In this document: one piece after another, positions 19,057 to 25,853 of the stretch
Layout of the letters: every line of letters starts with the position of its first letter
How positions within the stretch are numbered: the first letter of the stretch is position 1
Assembly: GCA_021805205.1 (NCBI GenBank)
Contig: JAJZFV010000002.1
Coordinates: 62,001 to 126,000, forward strand
DNA: 64,000 nucleotides
From: Actinomycetes bacterium
GTDB lineage: Bacteria > Actinomycetota > Acidimicrobiia > Acidimicrobiales > Acidimicrobiaceae
Direction of reading: 5' to 3'
The notes under the pieces: model-generated
Databases searched by the model: none
Told to the model about the DNA's origin: nothing
What the model saw: the letters and a program-made list of their open reading frames with translations, nothing else
Translations under genes and position numbers: made by a program

Positions 19057-19347
19057 GCTGAAAATTCATTCACCTGTAAGGTAGTTATTAATTACCGAAT
19101 CAAAGATCGCAAGGTCACTGTCATCGCACTAAAAGATAATTGTCTGAGCGAAACCCTGAAGCTATTTCTCTGCGATCACGCGATGCCGCTATCCATCCTG
19201 AGCCAGCTCAAGTGGGATCAGCTAGTTGTCCTTTCTAACTTCGGCAACGAGAGAGCGGATATTATTTTGCGAAAAAACAAGATCCCAACTTTCTATCACT
19301 GCGGCGATGAGTGTCGTTTGCACAAAAATAAATCAATAGAGCCTTGA
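19057..19347 (+). pseudogene. protein-like ORF without canonical start, remnant or leader peptide
   Basis: A 97-codon open frame (upstream stop at 19054-19056, stop TGA 19345-19347) that reads like protein: after ATT at 19087 it gives NYRIKDRKVTVIALKDN and ends CGDECRLHKNKSIEP. No ATG, GTG or TTG occurs until the ATG near codon 43. An ATT at 19087 is preceded by AAGG at a plausible distance. It may be a decayed gene fragment, or a real gene or leader using ATT. The Cys/His-rich end could bind metal. I do not recognise the family. Confidence 0.3.
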
Positions 19348-19473
19348 TCGCCGTAGATTAGAACACCTCAGCCTCTATTGCTCTAACTCAACGCAAAAAA
19401 ACCTTCGGGTACTTTGCAGTAAGCCCGCACGCAATCGTTGCCTTTCGGCACAACTCTACTGAGAAGCAATAGA
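19334..19473 (+). promoter_or_regulatory. possible attenuator-like leader of the APC permease
   Basis: Three segments can pair in two exclusive ways. CAATAGAG (19334-19341) complements CTCTATTG (19373-19380). TCTATTGCT (19374-19382) complements AGCAATAGA (19465-19473). The first segment overlaps the stop of the frame ending at 19347, so translation there could switch the fold. This is pattern reading only; the leader lies about 190 nt before the permease start. Confidence 0.3.
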
Positions 19474-19497
19474 TCAACTTGATTTCAGGAAAAAAAG

Positions 19498-19531
19498 ATT
19501 CACTTCAAAAATAACCTCCAATGAAGTGAAT
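19498..19531. promoter_or_regulatory. inverted repeat before the APC permease
   Basis: ATTCACTTCA (19498-19507) and TGAAGTGAAT (19522-19531) form a perfect 10-bp inverted repeat with a 14-nt spacer, about 130 bp before the permease start. There is no U-tract after it, so an operator is more likely than a terminator. Confidence 0.45.
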
Positions 19532-19663
19532 TGTAATGACAATGATCGGTAACGCATTGAATGTCAAAAATGTTAATACTTACAACTTGATAGTACGACT
19601 GTGCGGCGGTGGTGGTATTTTCTACGGAAGGGGAGATGCAAGAAAATAACACAAGGGGGAAAT

Positions 19664-21304
19664 ATGAGCATCAAAAATCCCTTGCCGGTTAAGTTGAAGA
19701 AGGACATGTCCAGACTCGACCTAACCATGGCAGGACTAGGGGCCATTATTGGCTCAGGCTGGCTCTTTGGAGTCCTCTACGCAGCTAATGACGCAGGCCC
19801 CGCTGCTGTAATCGCCTGGCTTATCGGCGGCGTAGCAGTTGCACTTATTGCTTTGGTGTACGCAGAGCTATCCGGCATGTTGCCACAGTCAGGAGGAATC
19901 GCACGATATCCTCACTTCACCCATGGATCCCTAACCGGCTTCATGATGGGATGGGCAGCATTCATCGCATACACAACAGTGCCGGCAATTGAAGCTGAGG
20001 CAGTTATCCAATATTCGGAGCACTACATCAACTTCTTTGCCAACAGCAAGATAAACAGCTTTATAGCGGAAGCTATATTGATGGTACTCTTCTGGGGCAT
20101 CAACGCATACGGTGTAAAGGCGTTCGCAAAGACGAACACCATCGTGACCTTTATCAAGTTCATAATGCCTACCGGCACTATTCTGGTCTTCCTGTTTGCA
20201 GCAGGCCACTGGGGCAACTATTCGCTCCATATGGCCCCAGCAGCAAAGGCGCCGGGCGGATTTGCTCCTTATGGAGTAGCCGGAATCTTGAAGGCAGTCG
20301 GACTCTCCGGTATCGTCTTTTCGTTCCTTGGTTTTCGCCAAGCAGTTGACCTAGCGGCCGAGGCCAAGGATCCACAGCGTGACGTACCAAGAGCAATCCT
20401 TACCGCAGTGGGAATCGCAATCGTTCTTTACACCATGTTGCAGGTTGTGTTTATCGCAGGCGTAGCACCCGCATCTTTGGCAAAAGGTTGGGCGTCGCTC
20501 AGCTTCACAGGACCTTTCGCCCAAGTTGCAAGCGCACTCGGTCTCGGCTGGTTGGCAACGCTGCTTTATGCTGATGCAGTTCTTTCGCCAGCAGGTACCG
20601 GCAATGTTTACCTCGCCTCGACTGCACGAGTGCTCTATGCGCTAGGAAACAACAAGTACCTTCCAGCACCTTTTCGCAAGCTGAATGCCCGTACGGCAGT
20701 GCCAACGGTTGGCTTGCTCGTTACTCTCATCTTCGGAATCGCTGCACTTGCTCCGTTCCCTACGTGGAGTAGCTTGGTCGGCGTCATCTCGTCAGCGACG
20801 GTTCTTACCTATATGATTGGGCCTATCAGCCTCAATGTACTCAGGAAGACCCATCCGGAAGCGAATCGCCCATTCAAGCTAGCTGGAATGAATGTAGTAG
20901 CTCCATTGGCATTCGTCATCGGTACGCTAATCATCTACTGGACCGGTTGGTCGATCGACTGGAAGCTCATCGTTGCAGTCCTTGGTGGAAGCGTTATCTA
21001 TGTCCTTGCCTCTTCCGGCAAGAATACTACGTTGAACCGAGTTGACGCGGCTTCCCTGAAGAGCGCTACATGGCTGATCGTATATCTCCTCGCGATGCTC
21101 GCCATGACCTACTTCGGATCAGCAACCTTTGGCTCGCCGTTCAACCATGGAAAGGGCCTAATCCACTACCCGCTCGACTTAGTCGTAGTCGTTGTAATGG
21201 CGCTGGTATTCTACTACTGGGGTGTCGCCTCAGGACGCAAGACCGAAGACGGCGTAGAGGCACTTCGCCAAGTCGCCGAGGATCAACTCTCCTCTGGCCT
21301 TTAG
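19664..21304 (+). CDS. APC family amino acid permease
   Basis: Amino acid-polyamine-organocation transporter of 546 residues with about 12-14 helices. Helix 1 carries AGLGAIIGSGWLFGVLYAANDAGP, quoted as GAIIGSGWLFG near residue 25, the unwound-helix motif that binds the substrate backbone. SFLGFRQAVDLAAEAKDP near residue 204 is the helix 6 region typical of this family. I chose ATG at 19664, which follows AGGGGG, rather than an upstream start at 19601 that would add a basic non-membrane tail. It is followed by two strong hairpins. Substrate unknown. Confidence 0.9.
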   Translation: MSIKNPLPVKLKKDMSRLDLTMAGLGAIIGSGWLFGVLYAANDAGPAAVIAWLIGGVAVALIALVYAELSGMLPQSGGIARYPHFTHGSLTGFMMGWAAFIAYTTVPAIEAEAVIQYSEHYINFFANSKINSFIAEAILMVLFWGINAYGVKAFAKTNTIVTFIKFIMPTGTILVFLFAAGHWGNYSLHMAPAAKAPGGFAPYGVAGILKAVGLSGIVFSFLGFRQAVDLAAEAKDPQRDVPRAILTAVGIAIVLYTMLQVVFIAGVAPASLAKGWASLSFTGPFAQVASALGLGWLATLLYADAVLSPAGTGNVYLASTARVLYALGNNKYLPAPFRKLNARTAVPTVGLLVTLIFGIAALAPFPTWSSLVGVISSATVLTYMIGPISLNVLRKTHPEANRPFKLAGMNVVAPLAFVIGTLIIYWTGWSIDWKLIVAVLGGSVIYVLASSGKNTTLNRVDAASLKSATWLIVYLLAMLAMTYFGSATFGSPFNHGKGLIHYPLDLVVVVVMALVFYYWGVASGRKTEDGVEALRQVAEDQLSSGL

Positions 21305-21315
21305 CCCGAATGAAG

Positions 21316-21353
21316 TTGCGAGAGGCGTTCTTAACTTCGAACGCCTCTCGCAA
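21316..21353 (+). terminator. hairpin terminator after the permease
   Basis: Perfect 15-bp stem (21316-21330 with 21339-21353, starting TTGCGAGAGG) and an 8-nt loop, 12 bp after the permease stop. The downstream sequence is A/C-rich, not a T-run, so it may act as the first half of a tandem terminator. Confidence 0.65.
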
Positions 21354-21369
21354 AACAACCACAAGTGTT

Positions 21370-21420
21370 CTATAAACAAAGAACCCTCGGCAAGTTTCGC
21401 CGAGGGTTCTTTGTTTATAG
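21370..21420. terminator. 22-bp perfect hairpin, bidirectional terminator
   Basis: Positions 21370-21391 pair perfectly with 21399-21420 around a 7-nt loop. The GC-rich core (GAACCCTCGGC) is flanked by A/T-rich arms that supply a T-rich 3' side on both strands. It can stop the permease transcript on + and the tRNA-Ala transcript on -. Confidence 0.8.
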
Positions 21421-21498
21421 TTTGACTGTACCATCACTTACCGAAAAGACCCATCGCCACAGAGAGACGTCGCAAGAGGTTATGTTCGGGACAAGTAG

Positions 21499-21571
21499 TG
21501 GAGGTGAGCGGACTCGAACCGCCGACTTCTACGATGCGAACGTAGCGCTCTTCCAGCTGAGCTACACCCCC
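21499..21571 (-). tRNA. tRNA-Ala (anticodon CGC)
   Basis: The minus strand folds as a complete cloverleaf. The acceptor GGGGGTG pairs with CACCTCC (one G-U). The D arm is GCTC/GAGC, the anticodon stem CTACG/CGTAG encloses loop TTCGCAT with anticodon CGC, and the T arm contains GGTTCGAGTCC. CGC reads GCG, alanine. The 3' CCA is not encoded. Confidence 0.93.
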
Positions 21572-21702
21572 GCCTGGAACCATAAGTCTAGCGCCTAACC
21601 ACTCCTGAAATGCCCCATCCGAACACTGAGAATTTACAACAACGTCGACATTTTGGAGGCACCGTCGCAACCATATGTTGTTCTGTTGAAAAGCTTCAAA
21701 GA

Positions 21703-22254
21703 TTAACGATAATTTGCAACCCGGGCATCAGTAAACGAACCGTAGTACGAGTCATTATCTACTTGGATTTGGGGTTGGATGAACTGGCCCCTTCTCAAAT
21801 TATTAACAGATGCTCCTTGAACCGACCTACCTCGCACTGAGCTTTCGCGCAATCCAGCTGTGACGAATAGCGCCAGTACGTAGCCACCCAGCAGAGATAG
21901 GGAGATTAGCGAGAGCAGAGCTAATGCACTAACAATCAATGAAACCACTGTTGTCATGACAAATGTTGCGACCAGAAGACCGAGGATCTGTCTGCGACGA
22001 TGAATAGAAGTAGAAGGAACCGAGAAGGAACGAACACTTTGACTTTGGGCCATCTTGACCCTCTCTTTTGACTTGGTTGCGGTAACGGTTGTGCCATTCG
22101 ATGTAATTGCAAGAGTAGTCCTAGTGCGTTCAAGAACCAGAAGTTGATTTCTAAAGCGATTGACCGACAGCTCTATCGTTCCAGTCACATACCGATAGAC
22201 GCCTACCGAAGCGATTAGAAACGCCCAAACAGCTAGAACAATTACAACAGCCAT
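21703..22254 (-). CDS. hypothetical membrane protein
   Basis: Unrecognised protein of 183 residues from ATG at 22254. One N-terminal helix (about residues 2-20) is followed by a basic cytoplasmic linker of about 85 residues, then two adjacent helices (about 90-140) and a hydrophilic tail. An upstream start at 22305 is possible, but the ATG at 22254 has GAGAGG before it. Its upstream flank is where repeat copy 1 begins, 28 bp from the longer start. No catalytic motif is visible. Confidence 0.6.
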   Translation of the reverse strand: MAVVIVLAVWAFLIASVGVYRYVTGTIELSVNRFRNQLLVLERTRTTLAITSNGTTVTATKSKERVKMAQSQSVRSFSVPSTSIHRRRQILGLLVATFVMTTVVSLIVSALALLSLISLSLLGGYVLALFVTAGLRESSVRGRSVQGASVNNLRRGQFIQPQIQVDNDSYYGSFTDARVANYR

Positions 22255-22368
22255 ATCGAGCCTCTCGCCATCCAACGCGGGAATTACACACTTGTATTTT
22301 AGCACGTGATTATAAGAAGGGCCGAAAAAAAAATTGCTTCAAAAAGAAGGAAAAGTTTTCAAGTGATG

Positions 22369-22397
22369 TTGAGCGAAAGTCGATGCTCTCGTATAAG
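22369..22397 (+). promoter_or_regulatory. promoter of MarR gene, copy 1
   Basis: TTGAGC (22369-22374), a 17-bp spacer, and TATAAG (22392-22397). It lies inside the repeat, so each copy can be transcribed independently of its flanks. Confidence 0.6.
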
Positions 22398-22408
22398 GAA
22401 TTTGAAAT

Positions 22409-22423
22409 CTCCATCATCTGGAG
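22409..22423. promoter_or_regulatory. candidate autoregulatory operator, copy 1
   Basis: CTCCA-TCATC-TGGAG is a perfect 5-bp inverted repeat 11 bp after the -10 element, at or just past the expected transcription start. This is where MarR proteins usually bind for autorepression. Confidence 0.4.
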
Positions 22424-22462
22424 CATCAAGCAATCAGCGAGAAGGCACGGAGGCTTTCTATC

Positions 22463-22966
22463 ATGAAGTTACATCAAGTACCAACGGGGCAAGAGATTGT
22501 CACTTGGAGGGCTTTCCTACGGGCAAATCTGCTCCTAGAGGCGTACCTGGATGCCGGTCTTCAAAGTGAAATTGGAGTAACCCACAGTGGCTTTTTAGTC
22601 ATGACTCTCTTGTATGAAGAGGGTGAAGAAGGGTTGTCGATGACCGACATCGCAGCACTAACTCAATTTTCAAGGAGTCGACTATCTCATCTGATATCGC
22701 GCCTTGAAGAAGATAAGTATGTCGCTCGACGTTCTTCAACCTTCGACCGCAGAAGTCAAATTGCACTGCTAACACTAGCTGGCAAAAAGACGGTAGAGAT
22801 TGCAACCCCCTACTACCACTCAATCCTTAGAGATCTCTTCTTTGATCGCATGACTAGTCAAGAACTAAATACCATTCAAAAGTTCATGGTCTCAATCGTA
22901 AACAACACTGGCAAGATGGTAAATGAGCTAGATCGAGATCGTCCCACACGTGAGATCGCCATATAA
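22463..22966 (+). CDS. MarR family transcriptional regulator, copy 1
   Basis: A 167-residue winged-helix regulator. GLSMTDIAALTQFSRSRLSHLISRLEEDKYVARR (about 57-90, quoted in parts: LSMTDIAALTQFS, SRLSHLISRLEEDKYV) is the helix-turn-helix. FDRRSQIALLTLAGKK is the wing, with the family Asp-Arg-Arg. Flanking helices form the dimer interface. MarR proteins repress transporters or stress genes and respond to phenolic or oxidative signals. The ATG at 22463 follows GGAGG. The gene is alone in its unit, with no divergent target gene. The protein is identical to copy 2. Confidence 0.92.
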   Translation: MKLHQVPTGQEIVTWRAFLRANLLLEAYLDAGLQSEIGVTHSGFLVMTLLYEEGEEGLSMTDIAALTQFSRSRLSHLISRLEEDKYVARRSSTFDRRSQIALLTLAGKKTVEIATPYYHSILRDLFFDRMTSQELNTIQKFMVSIVNNTGKMVNELDRDRPTREIAI

Positions 22967-23175
22967 CTGTATATACAACTACCTAGATAAGAACTACCTC
23001 TGAATTGAAGGGTATCGAAGCAGATACCGATTAGTCGAGTAGACCTACGACAGCTACCTGTTAGCTCCCAAGGGCTTGTTCGGTAGCGGTAGAAACAGTA
23101 GACAGAAATCTAGCAGCAGCAGATACTTCGAATCGGTAGAGAAAGCCGATACAAGACATAGCGCTGTGATTAGTG
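22967..23175 (+). other. long 3' UTR of MarR unit, possible structured RNA
   Basis: About 210 nt between the MarR stop and the terminator with no ORF. It contains small stems such as GGTATC/GATACC and ATCGG/CCGAT. It is identical in copy 2. It could be a 3'-derived small RNA or merely a spacer. Confidence 0.3.
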
Positions 23176-23218
23176 ACAACACAGGTAGTGGGGCTATAAG
23201 CCCCACTACCTGTGTTGT
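23176..23218 (+). terminator. terminator of MarR cassette, copy 1 (loop ATA)
   Basis: Perfect 20-bp stem (23176-23195 with 23199-23218) around loop ATA, followed by TTTTG. In copy 2 the same stem encloses TAT, the reverse complement of this loop. Confidence 0.85.
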
Positions 23219-23434
23219 TTTGAAATAGGGGCTGAATGATGGGTTAGGGGGAGGGAAAATCAAAAGATTTTTATTATCTTTAATGTAAATATTCGATCAA
23301 TAAATCGTTAATTCTCTGCAAGTCAACGCAACCAAAAGGAACTTTGAAATATAGCATGTAGCTCACGGCGCGCTCGGCGTCGAGCGCTGCGTACATCCCC
23401 TCTGTGTTGATTATGTGCACGCTAACAAAATTGT

Positions 23435-24154
23435 ATGAGCAAAGAAGAGTCACTAGTGATCGATAATTCCTCTCGGCCAAAGATACTTTTTGTCGAAGAT
23501 GACGTGGAACTTTCGGCATCTGTGGTGCAATTCCTATCCGAAAATGAGTTCCAAGTTGCAAGCGCATACAACTACAACGATGCACTAGCAATCTTGAAAA
23601 GTACAAAAGTAGCGGCTGCGATAGTGGATGTCATGCTTCCATCGAACAGCGGCTTAGAACTGTGCTCCTACATCACAGAAAGCTTTCCTGCGGTACCAGT
23701 GATAATCGTCACCGCTCTTTCTAGCGAACAGGATCGTCTCTCGGGATTTGAAGCAGGTTCTGACGACTATCTGGTCAAGCCATTCCTACTATCGGAGTTA
23801 CTAGCTCGAGTTCGAGTGTTAGTGAGGCGGAATCGACAATCAGATGCACCATCTAATTTGACATTTGCAATGATTGAGATAGATGCCGAACAAAATCTTG
23901 CATTCGCAGACGGCAAAGAGGTGAAACTTACCCTCCGAGAGATTCAGATTGCCATAGCACTCATCAAAAGAGCTGGAATTGTCATATCGAGGGCGACCTT
24001 GATCGCTGAAATATGGGACAACGACGAAAACATCTCGACAAACAACGTTGATCAATACATTCGTCGTCTGCGGACCAAGCTATTTACCCCAAAAGGCGGA
24101 TGCGAAATTGAAACAATCCACGGAATAGGGTACCGTCTAAAAGAGAGCAAGTGA
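23435..24154 (+). CDS. response regulator, OmpR/PhoB family
   Basis: Two-component response regulator of 239 residues. The receiver domain (about 15-128) has acidic pair Glu21/Asp22, phospho-acceptor Asp65 in IVDVMLPS, and Lys115 in DYLVKPF. The C-terminal winged helix (about 140-237) has LTLREIQIAIAL, NNVDQYIRRLRTKL and a final IHGIGYRL, the OmpR signature. The ATG has no clear Shine-Dalgarno; a GTG seven codons later is an alternative. It is followed after 14 bp by its histidine kinase. The pair is bracketed by the MarR repeats. The signal is unknown. Confidence 0.92.
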   Translation: MSKEESLVIDNSSRPKILFVEDDVELSASVVQFLSENEFQVASAYNYNDALAILKSTKVAAAIVDVMLPSNSGLELCSYITESFPAVPVIIVTALSSEQDRLSGFEAGSDDYLVKPFLLSELLARVRVLVRRNRQSDAPSNLTFAMIEIDAEQNLAFADGKEVKLTLREIQIAIALIKRAGIVISRATLIAEIWDNDENISTNNVDQYIRRLRTKLFTPKGGCEIETIHGIGYRLKESK

Positions 24155-24168
24155 ATTAGAGTCTTCAG

Positions 24169-25581
24169 ATGACCATCAGATCAAGAATCGCACTTATCTT
24201 CGCGCTTATGGCGGTGGTCTTCTTCGCCGTCGCAGGTACTTTGCTATATCGCAGCAACGATAATGCGATCATGAATACCCTCAAAAATGATCTAAGTAGA
24301 TCTAGCGCTCGAATCATTGACCAACTTGATTCGAAGGTAATCCGGCTAAGGCCTTTGGTTGATGGGCCAGTTTTGGTACGAGAACAGGAGTTTATTCAGA
24401 TCTTCGATTCAGCTAATCACTTGCGTTACACCACACAGGGGGCCGGAGGAGCACCATCTATATCTTTGGCCACCGTCGAAAGCGCAAAGATAAATACGCC
24501 AAGTTACGTCACCTTTCGACGATCAGAGAACGATAGGTTCCTGATTCTTGTAATCCGAGACGACGCCACAAATAACGTGATAGCAGTTGGCGGAAGTATC
24601 GACCAGCTGATAGATTCCCGTTCAAATATTCTGCTCGATATCCTCATTGGGCTCCCCCTAACCGCAGTATTGGCTTTCTTGGCCGGTTACTACTTGGCCG
24701 GACGCGCCCTTGCACCCGTCGACAAACTCCGGCGCGAAGCCGAAGAGCTGAAAGAGCTCGGCGAAGGAGAGCTCCTTACGATACCAAAGACCAGAGACGA
24801 GATTGCTGATCTGGCCCAAACCCTAAATTCGATGATCATCGATATTCGAAAGTCAATTGCAGAACAAAAGATCTTCATAGCTTCAGCTAGCCACGAGTTA
24901 CGGACCCCTTTAGCAAGAGTATCGGCCGACCTTGAGCTAGCACTTCTTGAGGGACGATCCTTAGAGGAGATTGAGACTCTGATTCGAAAAGCCGACCGCA
25001 ATATTAGAAAGCTAGTAGTGGTCTGCAACTCTCTGCTCACCATAGCAAAGCGGGAGAGAGACGAGGTCAACTTCAACCTCTCGCTTTGCAGCCTAGATGA
25101 ATTTATATCTGAGACTGTTGAGGGACTTCGCCGTGATGCCGATGCTAAGTCAGTCAATCTTGTCCTTGACATTACCTGCAAGCCGTTAGTCGCTATAGAT
25201 CCGTATCATCTGTCCAGAGCTCTCGAAAACATTGTGGAGAATGCATTGAGATACTCGCCGCCCGATTCATTCCTTACAGTAAGCCTCTCACTCCTAGATA
25301 CAAATCAAGTACAGATAGATGTAGTTGATCAGGGTCCAGGATTCCCTATCGACTTCATCAGCGAAGCTCTCCGACCATTTTCTAGAAGTGACAAGACCAC
25401 ACTCGATGGATTCGACCGATCTTCATCGGGAGGGGCCGGTCTTGGACTATCAATCGCAAATATGATCACCGAAATGCACCGAGGAAGGATCAAGATTTCG
25501 AATAATTCCGGGGGAGGAGCACGGGTCTCGATTATCCTTCCCCGCTTCGAGGGGGCAAAAGAGCTAAGCCCAACCCGATAG
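24169..25581 (+). CDS. sensor histidine kinase
   Basis: Membrane histidine kinase of 470 residues: helix about 7-27, extracytoplasmic sensor about 28-153, second helix about 154-177, HAMP linker to about 232. The phospho-accepting His242 sits in SASHELRTPLARV. The ATPase domain has the N box ENIVENALRYSPP, G1 DQGPGFP and G2 GGAGLGLSIAN. It is co-transcribed with the response regulator upstream. The sensor domain has no recognised ligand fold. Confidence 0.92.
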   Translation: MTIRSRIALIFALMAVVFFAVAGTLLYRSNDNAIMNTLKNDLSRSSARIIDQLDSKVIRLRPLVDGPVLVREQEFIQIFDSANHLRYTTQGAGGAPSISLATVESAKINTPSYVTFRRSENDRFLILVIRDDATNNVIAVGGSIDQLIDSRSNILLDILIGLPLTAVLAFLAGYYLAGRALAPVDKLRREAEELKELGEGELLTIPKTRDEIADLAQTLNSMIIDIRKSIAEQKIFIASASHELRTPLARVSADLELALLEGRSLEEIETLIRKADRNIRKLVVVCNSLLTIAKRERDEVNFNLSLCSLDEFISETVEGLRRDADAKSVNLVLDITCKPLVAIDPYHLSRALENIVENALRYSPPDSFLTVSLSLLDTNQVQIDVVDQGPGFPIDFISEALRPFSRSDKTTLDGFDRSSSGGAGLGLSIANMITEMHRGRIKISNNSGGGARVSIILPRFEGAKELSPTR

Positions 25582-25646
25582 ATACAGATAAACCGTTAGC
25601 CGCAATTGATCACTCGCCCTCTACAAACATTGGATCTGCGCTACCT

Positions 25647-25679
25647 CCTCCTTTATCAATCCTCCAATCAAAAAGGAGG
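25647..25679 (+). terminator. possible weak terminator after the kinase
   Basis: CCTCCTTT (25647-25654) pairs with AAAGGAGG (25672-25679) across a 17-nt loop, in the 272-bp gap between the kinase and the LCP gene. The T-run lies about 10 nt after the stem, so function is uncertain. Confidence 0.3.
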
Positions 25680-25853
25680 CAATCTAGAATTTTTCCACAT
25701 CAAAAAATTCCAACGAATACCACTCTGAAGTGGGATAATCCGGCCTCATCCAACAGCCTCGCCCCTAAATTTTCTCCGTTCGGTTAGGATTAAATAAGTC
25801 AAATAGGCTCAACATCACCCCAAACTATTGAGCAGATCAGGAGGAGCAGGTAA

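Larger units (their letters stand above)
22333..23256 (+). repeat. 924-bp direct repeat, copy 1 (MarR cassette)
   Basis: This segment matches 27682-28605 base for base by eye, except for the 3-nt loop of the terminator hairpin. It holds a promoter, candidate operator, MarR-type gene, about 210 nt of 3' UTR, a terminator and a 38-bp tail. No transposase, terminal inverted repeats or convincing target-site duplication are visible. Identity in noncoding parts implies recent duplication or ongoing gene conversion. Confidence 0.95.

Noticed and set aside
21499-21571. tRNA-Ala as an attachment site for an integrated element
   Set aside because: No second copy of the tRNA 3' end was seen around 28.6 kb and no integrase is present in the window.
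22306-22569. Plus-strand frame overlapping the MarR start in copy 1, and its counterpart at 27598-27918
   Set aside because: Both share the same peptide only because the DNA is duplicated. The frame is Ser/Arg-rich, overlaps the promoter and MarR gene, and has no ribosome site.
22333-23256. Insertion sequence or MITE
   Set aside because: No transposase, no terminal inverted repeats and no matching target duplications at either copy, so I list it only as a repeat.
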